Below are positions 21,027-29,280 of a DNA stretch of 36,150 bases, in pieces; position 1 is the stretch's first letter; the number at the start of each line of letters is the position of its first letter. The DNA is from Akkermansiaceae bacterium UBA5020 (GTDB taxonomy: Bacteria; Verrucomicrobiota; Verrucomicrobiia; Verrucomicrobiales; DEV007): assembly GCA_002396885.1 (NCBI GenBank), contig DGXY01000139.1:36889-73038 (forward strand), written 5' to 3'. A program made the position numbers and the translations under genes. A model generated the notes under the pieces. That model saw nothing but the letters and a program-made list of their open reading frames with translations, did not search any database and was not told the DNA's origin.

Positions 21027-23900
21027 TCAATTCCCCGCCACCTTCCCTTCCTCACCCACGACCCGCAATCTCACCCGCTCAGTCGTGTGGCCGCCTCCCG
21101 CGGGAGTCATCAGGTAGAAATCTCTTACTCCGGGGACCGTGATCTTCGACGCGGTGATGAAAAGGCGCTTTTCGTTTTCCTCCGGCTGCAGCATCAAACC
21201 ATTCAGGCCGATGTTGTCGACGTAGACCCCGTGAGGCAGGTTCCGCCCCGCCTCTTCCTTTCCGAAGGTGATGTCACCCTCGACTCCGTTGCGATCCGCC
21301 GCGACGATCGCGGTAATGGTCTCCCCGGGTCGGATCGTGAACTCGAGGACGCCATCCTCGCCCATCTTGCCAGAGTCGCCATCGCTCTTGAGATGGACGC
21401 GGAGCTTCTGTTTGTCCTCGAGCGCGACAGGCGTGGCCGTGCCAGCCTCTTTCTCGACGGTCCGGTTTCCGATCATCGCCTTCGCGAGGATCTTCACCTT
21501 GGCCGCGTCCTCTTGGGAAAGGCCCTTGAACGCCGCGGTCGAGCGCAGGGTCGCGAAGGCGCGGTCCTGCCCGGGCTCGAAGGTGATCGGCTGCGCGATC
21601 ATGAGCGTGTCGGGCAGGCCGGAAACCGTCATCTCGATCGGACCCTCGTAGCCGTCGAGTCGAGTCGCGGAGAAGGCGAGTTCGCGACCGCTCTCCGGGG
21701 CAAGCTTCAGATCTTTCCAAGCCGTCGCGACAGTGAAGTCGGGCTTCAGCGCGCGCGCCACGAGGGTGTAATCGTAGCCCTCCCCGCCGAAGCCGCGCGT
21801 GTCGGCGAGACGCACGACATACTCGCCATCGGCCGGGGCGGTGAAGCGCAGCACCGAGTCGGCCCCAAAGCGGCGCTCCGGATCGTCGTCGTTCTCGTAA
21901 TAGAGGCGGTAGACCGGAAGCCCGTTGCGTCCGGGATCGGAGCCGGCGGGCAGCGCCCTGACAATGTAACAAGGCTGTCCCAGCGGATGCGACGTCGGCG
22001 TGGTCTGGAACCAGGTGCGACGGTTCCCGAAACCGGGATAAACGTTGAAGCCCGAGTCGGGACCGCGCGGATAGAGGTGCAATTTCACGACCTCGCCGTT
22101 TACGAAAAGGAATTCATTCAACTCCATCTCCTCCCAGTTCTGGACACGGAAATCGCTCGAGGTCATCGAGTCCTTGCCGCGGAAAGTGAGCCAGGAGTCG
22201 CGCACCGCCTGCAGCACGACCTGCTCGACTGGCTCGCCCTTGGCATCGAGGATGGCGAGCTTGGAATCGAGCTTCGACTTGGCTCGCTCCGCGTTCACCT
22301 CGAAGACCCAGGTTTCGCCGGCCCGGGCGGCGAAGGGATAATGATCAACCTCGCCCATCGCGCTGATTTGGCCCACGGCCTCGCTGCGACGGACCAGTTT
22401 CGGATTGGCGCCCGAGGCGGCCTCGGCGAGTTTCAGGGTTTCCACTTCGATGCCGTTCGCCTTGGTCGCGACAATCGCCTCGTTTTTTTCGGCTTCGACG
22501 AGGGCTCCGACTCCGGCGAGGCCGAGACGATCCTGCGAGCCGTCGAGGCGCGAGGTGAAGAGCGTCTCACCGTTCCCGGTAAAGGCGAGCACCACGAGCA
22601 CATCGGACTGGGGACCGAAATCCTTCACCAATTCGACCGCGGGCAGGCTCCAGAGTTTCAGCGAACGATCGGCCGAGGTAGTGACGAATCGCTTGCCATC
22701 CGGCGAGATCGCGAGATCGACGATGGCGTCCTCGTGACCGAACCTCGTCTGGATCAGAGGATTTAGCATCGGCCCGGTCTTCGAGACAAAACGCCAGAGG
22801 CGGATGCGGTTGTCGGCTCCCGCGGCGACGATGTGATTCGAATCCGGCGTAAAGGCGACGCGGTATTGCTCGGCCTCGGGCTGGTTCAGGGTGTCGAGCC
22901 GTTCGCCCGTCGCGACCTGCCAGACCTTGCAGGTGCCGTCGCCGCTCGCACTGGCGAGGACGCTACCGTCGGGAGAAAAGGCGAGATCGTAGACCGCACC
23001 ATTGTGAGCGGTCATGGATCGGAGGAGCTTGCCCGAGGTGAAATCCCAGAGATGGATATCGCGATCGTAACCGGCCGTAGCGAGGATTGCTCCGTCGGGT
23101 GAAAATTCGGCGTCGAAGAGGATGTCGCGATGGGTCCCCTCGCCGATCGTCTTGACGACTTCGCCGCTCTTCGTATCGAAGACAATTGCCTCGCCCTTCA
23201 ATCCGGAAATCCCGGTCGCGGCGACGAGTCTCGAACCCTCCGCGGAGAAATGGAGGGCGTTGATCTTGCCTCCAGGGGTTTTCAAGGTCTTCACCTTCCC
23301 GCCCTTGTGCAGCTCGATCCGACCGTGCTTCGCGAAAGCTTCGATTGAACCATCAACGGCGAAAGCAGCGGCGGTAATCGCATCCTTTACCGCTGCGGTG
23401 GCGGATACGTCGGGGACATTGAGGGTTGAGAGCAGGGAGATGTCGCGCTCTTTCGACGGCCCCTTGGCCCCTTCCTCGATCCAGCGTTTCAGCAGCGCGA
23501 CCTCGTCGGCGGTCGGTTGTGGCTCCTTCTTCGGAGGCATCGCCGGCTTCGCGGTTTTGAGGACGGTCTGGAGCAGGTAGGATTTGTCGGGCTCACCGGG
23601 AACGAGGATCGTCTTGCCCTCGGTTTCGCCTCCTTCCATGATCGCGGCGAAGGTCTCGACAGAAAAGCCGCCCTCGTAATCGCCTTCGTTGTGACAACCC
23701 GCGCAATAGTCGCGCAGGAGCGGAGCGATGTCGGCATGGTAGTCGACGGGGGCGGCGGAGAGAGGCGTGCAGAGCAATGTAGCCACGAGCGTGAGCGAGT
23801 GGATCGCGCCCGTGTGCCCGTTGCTCTTCCGGCCCACCGCCCGCTCGCTCACGCTCGCGGCTACCTTGGGACGGCGGGAAAGAATCGAAAACGATTTCAT
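21027..23900 (-). CDS. Secreted PSCyt1 cytochrome / WD40 propeller protein
   Basis: This is a 957-residue exported protein. A PSCyt1 (planctomycete cytochrome C) domain begins near residue 52 with the haem motif CAGCH (66-70), followed by GFSVETFAAIMEGG and the AMPPKKEPQPTADEV region. A WD40 propeller (about 165-480) follows, with repeats such as LAFSPDGSVLASASGDGTC and LAISPDGKRFVTTSADRSL. The C-terminal half is a beta-rich region of unknown fold. The N-terminus is unusual: residues 13-41 are encoded by a GTAGCC repeat (23779-23864), and the signal h-region (SLTLVATLLCTPLSA) is partly repeat-derived. No alternative start lies between the repeat and the haem motif, so the start at 23900 is likely. 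It is the last gene of the DUF1501-DUF1549 operon, 39 bases after the second gene. Electron transfer or a PVC-type surface role is inferred. Confidence 0.9.
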   Translation of the reverse strand: MKSFSILSRRPKVAASVSERAVGRKSNGHTGAIHSLTLVATLLCTPLSAAPVDYHADIAPLLRDYCAGCHNEGDYEGGFSVETFAAIMEGGETEGKTILVPGEPDKSYLLQTVLKTAKPAMPPKKEPQPTADEVALLKRWIEEGAKGPSKERDISLLSTLNVPDVSATAAVKDAITAAAFAVDGSIEAFAKHGRIELHKGGKVKTLKTPGGKINALHFSAEGSRLVAATGISGLKGEAIVFDTKSGEVVKTIGEGTHRDILFDAEFSPDGAILATAGYDRDIHLWDFTSGKLLRSMTAHNGAVYDLAFSPDGSVLASASGDGTCKVWQVATGERLDTLNQPEAEQYRVAFTPDSNHIVAAGADNRIRLWRFVSKTGPMLNPLIQTRFGHEDAIVDLAISPDGKRFVTTSADRSLKLWSLPAVELVKDFGPQSDVLVVLAFTGNGETLFTSRLDGSQDRLGLAGVGALVEAEKNEAIVATKANGIEVETLKLAEAASGANPKLVRRSEAVGQISAMGEVDHYPFAARAGETWVFEVNAERAKSKLDSKLAILDAKGEPVEQVVLQAVRDSWLTFRGKDSMTSSDFRVQNWEEMELNEFLFVNGEVVKLHLYPRGPDSGFNVYPGFGNRRTWFQTTPTSHPLGQPCYIVRALPAGSDPGRNGLPVYRLYYENDDDPERRFGADSVLRFTAPADGEYVVRLADTRGFGGEGYDYTLVARALKPDFTVATAWKDLKLAPESGRELAFSATRLDGYEGPIEMTVSGLPDTLMIAQPITFEPGQDRAFATLRSTAAFKGLSQEDAAKVKILAKAMIGNRTVEKEAGTATPVALEDKQKLRVHLKSDGDSGKMGEDGVLEFTIRPGETITAIVAADRNGVEGDITFGKEEAGRNLPHGVYVDNIGLNGLMLQPEENEKRLFITASKITVPGVRDFYLMTPAGGGHTTERVRLRVVGEEGKVAGN
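23779..23864. repeat. GTAGCC palindromic element, 86 bp, inside a gene
   Basis: The same length class and ends as copies 3 and 4, but within the open reading frame of the PSCyt1-WD40 gene (minus strand). The minus-strand copy begins GTAGCCGCGAGCGTGAGCGA, exactly at codon 13, and ends in GTGGCTAC at about codon 41. Both flanks continue the frame, so the element has become protein-coding. Confidence 0.9.
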
Positions 23901-23939
23901 GATCGAAGAGGGTATAATCCGAACCTCAACAGGGTTGGT

Positions 23940-26408
23940 TCAATGTTGAAACAAAAACTCGCGCGAGGTCATCAGCGCCCAGAAAAGATCTTCGATCGCG
24001 GATCGCTTTTCGCCTTCTCCGGCGGAGCCTAACATCGCCAGAAATCCGGCCTTCTCCTCCGTGGTCGGCAGACGCGAAAGGGTCGCGAGACTGGCCTCCT
24101 CGACGATGCGGACGTCGTCCGCCTTCTCAACGATCAGTTTCTCGACGATGCTCTTGTTCGAGGCGAGACGATCGTTGACGGCGTTGCCGTTCGCGAGGTG
24201 GAGGACCTGGATCATGCTCGGCTGGTTCGAGCGCTCGCATTCGCAGGTGATCTCACGGTCGTTGCGCCCGAAGGTCTTGAGGAAATAGGACTGCACCGCT
24301 GAATCATAGAGCTCGAGAGCGCGCGTGCCTTCCTTGTAGAAGTCGGTCTTCTCCGAACTGCCATCATTGAGGGCGACCTTGTCAAAGACGCCGGCCACCC
24401 CGGTGACATCAGCGATGGCGTCGTGGAGGACCTCGGCCATGAGCCGACGGGGTTGGTGGCGTGAGAGATACTTCGAATCGTCGCGGTTCTCGGAGAGGAC
24501 TTCGCCGCTGCGCTGGTAGGTCTCGCTTTGAAGGATCACCCGCATGAGGGCCTTCAGGTCGAAATTGGCCCCGACAAGATTTGCGGTGAGCGCGGCGAGG
24601 AGCGCTTCATTGCTGGCGGGATTCGAAGCCCGGAGATCATCGACCGGCTCGACGAGACCGCTTCCGAAGTAAGCCGACCAGATCCGGTTGGTGATGGAGC
24701 GGGCGAAATTCGGATTCTCCGGAGCGACGAGCCAGTCGGCGAGGGCCTCGCGGCGGTCCTCGGTCGAGTCGGGATCGAGCGCCTCGCCGTCGAGCGGAGC
24801 GGGGATCTGCGGTTTGCCGGTGCGCGGCTGGATGAGGTCGCCGCGCGGCTCGACGTAGAGGGTGCGGATGCCGTCGCCGCTGCGGGTGTCGCCGCCCCAG
24901 CCCTTCGCCCGAACACGGGAGAAGAGATTGGCGAAGGCGTAGTATTGGTCGTTGGTCCACTTCTCGAGCGGGTGGTCGTGGCACTTCGCGCAATTGATCG
25001 ACTGGCTGAGGAAGGCTTGGGCGGTATTCTCGGCGAGGGTCTCGGGGTCCTGGTGGACGGCGTAGAAATTGGTCGCACCGTTCTCGGTGCTGATCCCCTT
25101 CGCGGTGACAACCTCTCGCACCATCTCGTCCCAGGGTCGGTTGACGGCGATATTGCCCCGGATCCAATCGTAGTAGGACTTCACCGCCGCGGGGCGGAGG
25201 ATCCCCCCGTTGACGAGGAAGATGTCGGCGAAGCGGTAACTCCAGTAATCCACGAACTCCTCGCGCTGGAGCAGAGCGTCGATCAGCTTGGTGCGTTTGT
25301 CAGGAGAGGCGTCCGCGAGAAAAGCGCGCGTATCGGCGACGGTGGGAAGCTTGCCGATCGTGTCGAGAAAGGCACGGCGGATGAATTCCTCGTCTGTGCA
25401 GCGCCCCGAGGGCTGGAGATTGAGCTGAGCGAGCTGGGCGAGGACGAGGTCGTCGATGAAGTTTGCCTTCGGAGCAGAGGTGAAGACGTCGGCGGGGATC
25501 GAATTCGGGAAGGGCGAGCGGATCCGCGCGATCGCCACCTTGCTCGAAAAGAGGGCATTCACGGCACCTTCGCCATAGCCGATCACCTCGGCAGAGCCCG
25601 TCTCATCGACGAGGGCCACCGTCTCATCAGCGGAGGTGAACTTCGCCCAGTCGGTAACATCGAGGCTGCTGCCGTCCTCGTAGTGGGCAGTGACGAGGAA
25701 ACGCTGCTTCGCCCCATTCTTCAGAATCGAGAGGGGCGGCTCGACCGTGATGGAGACGACCGCAGCTTCATCAGGCGAGGGCGCGGGACTGCCGTTCGCG
25801 ACCCACTCGGCGAGAATGCGGTATTCGCGCGAGCGGGGATCGAGCTTCTTGCCTCCCTTGTGCGGCGTGGCCATGGTCGGCTTGGTGAGGAGCAGGCTCT
25901 TGGCCGGCTCGAGCGGATCGACGCGGCGCCCCCGAGCCTCGCGGGTCATCGTGTAGAAGTCCTCCGGCGGATTGTATCCGCGCAGGCTGAGACGGAAGCC
26001 GCCCTTTCCGGCGACGGCACCGTGACAGGCTCCCATGTTGCAGCCCTGTCGCGTCAACACGGGCATGACGTGGCCGTTGAAGCTCCAGGCAAAAGGCTGG
26101 TCGAAATTCTCCACGAGGATCTCGCGCGTCGCGACGGCATCACCGACTTTCGCGGTGAGGACAGCCTTGCCGTTGCCTTTCGCGACGACGACGCCATCGA
26201 CGATCTCGGCAATCCCCGCGGGTGCGATCGAGAAGGTCGCGGCCGGTTCCTCGCCGACAAAGTCGCCGCCTTCGGCCCGCACCGCGAGGACGTGTTGGAT
26301 CGCCTCGGGTCCGTCGAGGCGGATTTGTTCCGGGAGAATGCGCAGCTCTTTCGCGGAGGCGAATCCGGTCGTGAGCGAGAGAAGGAGGAAGGGGAAGAGG
26401 GTTTTCAT
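23940..26408 (-). CDS. DUF1549/DUF1553 (PSCyt2/PSD1) secreted cytochrome-like protein
   Basis: This 822-residue protein begins with a Sec signal peptide (MKTLFPFLLLSLTTGFASA). Two Ig-like/Big-type segments (about 23-102 and 221-298) flank a PSCyt-like region with GCNMGACHG (C123, C128, H129; a CX4CH motif). DUF1549 (about 312-510) carries a second haem motif, NCAKCHDHPLEKW (C473, C476, H477), and DUF1553 makes up the C-terminus, with IWSAYFGSGLVEP and RRLMAEVLHDAI. Such proteins are abundant in planctomycetes and Verrucomicrobia, usually beside DUF1501 genes as here. Haem binding at CX4CH is less certain than at CAKCH. It follows the DUF1501 gene by 8 bases and precedes the PSCyt1-WD40 gene, so the three form one operon. 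Its biochemical role is not established; a link with polysaccharide or sulfatase systems is known in other genomes. Confidence 0.93.
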   Translation of the reverse strand: MKTLFPFLLLSLTTGFASAKELRILPEQIRLDGPEAIQHVLAVRAEGGDFVGEEPAATFSIAPAGIAEIVDGVVVAKGNGKAVLTAKVGDAVATREILVENFDQPFAWSFNGHVMPVLTRQGCNMGACHGAVAGKGGFRLSLRGYNPPEDFYTMTREARGRRVDPLEPAKSLLLTKPTMATPHKGGKKLDPRSREYRILAEWVANGSPAPSPDEAAVVSITVEPPLSILKNGAKQRFLVTAHYEDGSSLDVTDWAKFTSADETVALVDETGSAEVIGYGEGAVNALFSSKVAIARIRSPFPNSIPADVFTSAPKANFIDDLVLAQLAQLNLQPSGRCTDEEFIRRAFLDTIGKLPTVADTRAFLADASPDKRTKLIDALLQREEFVDYWSYRFADIFLVNGGILRPAAVKSYYDWIRGNIAVNRPWDEMVREVVTAKGISTENGATNFYAVHQDPETLAENTAQAFLSQSINCAKCHDHPLEKWTNDQYYAFANLFSRVRAKGWGGDTRSGDGIRTLYVEPRGDLIQPRTGKPQIPAPLDGEALDPDSTEDRREALADWLVAPENPNFARSITNRIWSAYFGSGLVEPVDDLRASNPASNEALLAALTANLVGANFDLKALMRVILQSETYQRSGEVLSENRDDSKYLSRHQPRRLMAEVLHDAIADVTGVAGVFDKVALNDGSSEKTDFYKEGTRALELYDSAVQSYFLKTFGRNDREITCECERSNQPSMIQVLHLANGNAVNDRLASNKSIVEKLIVEKADDVRIVEEASLATLSRLPTTEEKAGFLAMLGSAGEGEKRSAIEDLFWALMTSREFLFQH

Positions 26409-26416
26409 CCTGACAA

Positions 26417-27796
26417 TCACGCAAAAAGTTCCTTCACCGGCTCCTTCCCGAAATCGACGATGGGGAAAGGACGTCCCGAAGGTCCGGGGAGGTGGGTTTC
26501 GAGATCGAAGCCGAGGGCGTGGAACATCGTCGCGACGATGTCACCGGGGGCGACGGGTCGCTCGGCCGGGAAACCGCCGATGGGGTCGCTCTTGCCGACG
26601 ACTTGACCGCCCTTCACGCCGCCTCCGGCGAAGGTGCAGGTGAAACACTGCGGCCAGTGGTCGCGCCCTCCCGCCGGATTCACCTTCGGAGTGCGGCCGA
26701 ATTCGCTGAGGCCCGCGACGAGGACGTCGCCGAGCATGCCGCGTTGGTGGAGATCCTCAATCAGGGCGGAGTAGGCCTGGTCGTACATCGGGGCGACCTC
26801 GTCCTTCATCTGGTTCACGGTGATGAAGGGCTTCGAACCGTGGATGTCCCAGGAGAGCTCGTTGAAGACCGTCAGGAAGGTATTCACGGTCACAAAGCGC
26901 ACCCCGTTCTCGACGAGGCGGCGGGCGAGGAGGAAACACTGGCCGACGCGGTTCATTCCGTAGCGCTCGCGAACGGACTGCGGCTCTTTCGAAAGGTCGA
27001 AGGCGGAGCGGGCCTTTTCACTGGTCATGAGCCGGAAGGCGGAGTGGAAATTCTCATCGAGGAGCCGGGCATCCTCGCTCGCCTCGAAGGACTTCACCGT
27101 GTTGTCGACGAGTTCGCGCATCTTTTGACGGCGATCAAGGCGGACCGCGCCGAACTGATCGGGGGACAAAAGATCCGGTACCCGGAAGTCGGGCTTCGAC
27201 GGATCGGCCATGAGGGCGAAGGGATCGTAGGCCTTGCCGAGGAATCCGCCGGCCTGACCGTTCGGCAGGTTGCCACCGCCGCGGCCCATCAGTTCGGGCA
27301 GGACGACGAAGGGCGGCAGGTCGTTCCTTGCGTGCATCAGATAGTTCGCCACCGCTCCGGCATGGGGCGTCTCGACTCCGCCCGTGAATCGGCGTCCCGT
27401 CTGCATGATCTGCCAGCCGGCGTCGTGAACCGCGGCCCCGTCGTGATGGCAGGAACGGATCAGGGAAAACTTGTCGGCGATCTGTGCGTGTTTGGGCAGG
27501 ATCTCGGAGAGCTCGAAAGCGTCGCTCTTCGTGCGGATCGGCTTGAAGGGACCGCGGATCTCGCTCGGCGCGTCAGGTTTCATGTCCCAAAGGTCGAGGT
27601 GGCTCGGACCGCCGAGGTTGAAGATGAGGATGCACGACTTCGAGTCGTCGCCCTTCACGTTCCCGGCCTGCTTGGCGGCGAGAAACTGGGGGAGGGAAAG
27701 ACCGATGGGAGCGAGCGCTCCGATCGTGAGGAATTCGCGACGGGTGCGTCGTGGCCCGCAAAGCGGCCCGGAGGTTTCGGCGAGGAAGTCGAACAT
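26417..27796 (-). CDS. DUF1501 protein (Tat-exported sulfatase-fold type)
   Basis: This 459-residue protein has a twin-arginine signal (RRTRREFL, about residues 16-23, then a hydrophobic region ending LAAK). The DUF1501 body has LIFNLGGPSHLDLWDMKPD, RSCHHDGAAVHDAGWQ, VLPELMGRGGGNLPNG and GLSEFGRTPKV followed by GRDHWPQ, the conserved blocks of this alkaline-phosphatase/sulfatase-like superfamily. Tat export suggests a folded or metal-binding protein outside the cytoplasm. It is first in an operon with the DUF1549 and PSCyt1-WD40 genes, the standard pairing in PVC bacteria. The 106-bp space upstream is shared with a divergent PAS-AraC regulator, the best candidate for its control. The reaction is unknown. 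Confidence 0.94.
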   Translation of the reverse strand: MFDFLAETSGPLCGPRRTRREFLTIGALAPIGLSLPQFLAAKQAGNVKGDDSKSCILIFNLGGPSHLDLWDMKPDAPSEIRGPFKPIRTKSDAFELSEILPKHAQIADKFSLIRSCHHDGAAVHDAGWQIMQTGRRFTGGVETPHAGAVANYLMHARNDLPPFVVLPELMGRGGGNLPNGQAGGFLGKAYDPFALMADPSKPDFRVPDLLSPDQFGAVRLDRRQKMRELVDNTVKSFEASEDARLLDENFHSAFRLMTSEKARSAFDLSKEPQSVRERYGMNRVGQCFLLARRLVENGVRFVTVNTFLTVFNELSWDIHGSKPFITVNQMKDEVAPMYDQAYSALIEDLHQRGMLGDVLVAGLSEFGRTPKVNPAGGRDHWPQCFTCTFAGGGVKGGQVVGKSDPIGGFPAERPVAPGDIVATMFHALGFDLETHLPGPSGRPFPIVDFGKEPVKELFA

Positions 27797-27866
27797 GGCA
27801 CGGGTGGGATTGGCTCCCGGTTACAGGGGTGAATGTCCAAGGCTATCGGAATTCTCACGCTTCGTC

Positions 27867-27896
27867 TTGTAGCGCGATGCCGGGTTTTGGTATATT
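27867..27896 (+). promoter_or_regulatory. Extended -10 promoter, possibly leaderless AraC mRNA
   Basis: TTGTAG (27867-27872), an 18-bp spacer and TATATT (27891-27896) preceded by TGG form a good sigma70-type promoter with an extended -10 (TGnTATATT). The ATG at 27903 is seven bases after the -10, where transcription would start, and there is no Shine-Dalgarno sequence. The regulator mRNA may therefore be leaderless. Confidence 0.6.
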
Positions 27897-27902
27897 TCGA
27901 TC

Positions 27903-28655
27903 ATGCCTCCCTTCGACCCAAAACGCTTTCAATCCGAGTTTTTCGCCCGCTGCCCCGGACTCCGCGAGCCCATTGAGTTGACGGCGGCATTGCCGGGGAC
28001 GGGAGTTTTTGTCAAAAATCTCGAAAGCCGCTACGTCTACAACAATGATTTCCACCGGATCCGCTACGATCGCATCCCCGCGGACGAGCTCGTCGGCAAA
28101 CGCGCCCGCGACTTTTTCCCGGCCCTCCTCGGCGACGCCTACGAGACCAACGACCGCATCGTCTTCACCACCGGGCAGACCGTGGTGAACCAGATCTGGC
28201 TCGTTCCAACGATCCGTGGGACTCCGGGCTGGTTTCTCTCGAGCAAGTGCCCCCTGCGCGACACGGAGGGGGAAATTATCGGTTTGTTAGGTCTCATGAC
28301 CCCGATCGAAACGCCCGAGGAGCAGCGCACCCACTTCGGCAATCTGCAGAAGGTGATCGAATACGTGGAGAGCCACTTCGTCGATGAAGTCGACGCCGAA
28401 GGCCTCGCCAAACTCGCCGGGCTCTCCGTGCCGCATTTCAACCGCCTCTTCCGCCAAGTCCTGCGGCTCTCGCCGATGGAATATGTTCTCTCGCTGCGGG
28501 TCCAGGAAGCCCAGCGCCTTCTCGCGACAACCCGGATGTCGCTCGGAGAGATCGCCGCGGCTACGGGATTCTACGATCAGAGCCACTTCACAAAACGATT
28601 CCGCAAGGTCACCGGGGTGACGCCGAGCGAGTATAGAAAAGGCGGCGTGCTGTGA
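27903..28655 (+). CDS. PAS-domain AraC-family transcriptional regulator
   Basis: This is a 250-residue cytoplasmic regulator. The N-terminal half (about residues 20-135) is a PAS-like sensor with VFVKNLESRYVYNND and ELVGKRARDFFP. The C-terminal half (about 148-250) has two HTH motifs of the AraC type: LAKLAGLSVPHFNRLFRQ and IAAATGFYDQSHFTKRFRK, with SPMEYVLSLRVQEAQRLL between. It is divergent from the DUF1501 operon over a 106-bp region, and regulators of this kind usually control the neighbouring operon, so it likely senses a small molecule or redox cue. The ligand is unknown. The start at 27903 is supported by the promoter just upstream and by the PAS start. Confidence 0.93.
   Translation: MPPFDPKRFQSEFFARCPGLREPIELTAALPGTGVFVKNLESRYVYNNDFHRIRYDRIPADELVGKRARDFFPALLGDAYETNDRIVFTTGQTVVNQIWLVPTIRGTPGWFLSSKCPLRDTEGEIIGLLGLMTPIETPEEQRTHFGNLQKVIEYVESHFVDEVDAEGLAKLAGLSVPHFNRLFRQVLRLSPMEYVLSLRVQEAQRLLATTRMSLGEIAAATGFYDQSHFTKRFRKVTGVTPSEYRKGGVL
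28283..28291 (+). repeat. TTTGTTAGG motif, copy 4
   Basis: Exact copy on the plus strand inside the AraC gene, in frame as GGT-TTG-TTA-GGT (Gly-Leu-Leu-Gly) with the rare TTA codon. Confidence 0.45.
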
Positions 28656-28664
28656 GGCATATTG

Positions 28665-28753
28665 AACCACGAATGGAACGAATCCAACGAATCAGGAGAG
28701 GCAGGCGACTGCAGCCTTCTGAAAAATTCGTTTCATTCGTTCCATTCGTGGTT
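28665..28753. repeat. Long hairpin: 19-bp perfect inverted repeat
   Basis: AACCACGAATGGAACGAAT (28665-28683) is the exact reverse complement of the right arm (28735-28753), with further imperfect pairing (AACGAAT) extending inward, around a 51-base centre. The element sits between the AraC stop codon and the GxxExxY start (28770). It is AT-richer than the surroundings and forms a strong cruciform or RNA hairpin. It resembles a non-autonomous repeat, distinct from the GTAGCC family. Confidence 0.9.
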
Positions 28754-28769
28754 AAAAATCCAAAGCATC

Positions 28770-29198
28770 ATGAGCGACGACCTTCCTTATGAGGCTCCTG
28801 ATCCGATCCATTTCGGTCGACTCAAGCGCGATGATCTCTTGTATCCTGAGATCTCCCATTCGATTGTCGGAGCAGCGATGCGTGTTCTCAACACGCTCAA
28901 GCCGGGACTGGGCGAGAAAGCTTATGAAAACGCTCTCGTGATCGAACTCACCAAACGTGGCCACCGGGTCGAACAGCAGAGAAGATTCGAAGTTTACTAC
29001 GAGGGAGTTCTTGTCGATACCATGACTCCCGACCTGCTAGTGGATAAATGCGTGGTTGTCGATCCAAAGGTGGTGTCGGACTTCAACGAGTCGCACACGG
29101 CTCAAATGATGGGTTACCTGACAACCACCGGTTATCGTTTGGCAATCCTTTTGAGCTTCAAATACGCGGATCTCCGACAACGCCGCGTCGTGCAATAA
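28770..29198 (+). CDS. GxxExxY family protein
   Basis: This 142-residue protein belongs to the GxxExxY family (PD-(D/E)xK nuclease-like). The name-giving motif is visible as GLGEKAY followed by ENAL. The RFEVYYEGVLVDTMTPDLLVD and VVVDPKV blocks fit the nuclease core, although the usual VELK is VDPK here, so an active-site Glu appears changed to Asp. The C-terminal QMMGYLTTTGYRLAILLSFKYADLR matches the family. The start ATG 28770 follows the hairpin; an upstream start inside the hairpin would be artefactual. Base composition is less GC-rich than neighbours, and the gene and hairpin together look like an acquired cassette. The family's function is unknown. Confidence 0.9.
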   Translation: MSDDLPYEAPDPIHFGRLKRDDLLYPEISHSIVGAAMRVLNTLKPGLGEKAYENALVIELTKRGHRVEQQRRFEVYYEGVLVDTMTPDLLVDKCVVVDPKVVSDFNESHTAQMMGYLTTTGYRLAILLSFKYADLRQRRVVQ

Positions 29199-29280
29199 CA
29201 AGCTGGCAGGATCATGGTCGTCTGATACTGCCCATCGCATGCCTTTTTATTCCGGACGCGACCCACATCGCTAGAGGATT

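Noticed and set aside
24528..26606. A long plus-strand frame opposite the DUF1549 gene
   Set aside because: It is Arg/Glu/Gly-rich antisense sequence with no family; the minus strand has clear haem motifs and domains.
28662..28769. An N-terminal extension of the GxxExxY protein
   Set aside because: The extra codons are the translation of the hairpin repeat; homology begins after the ATG at 28770.
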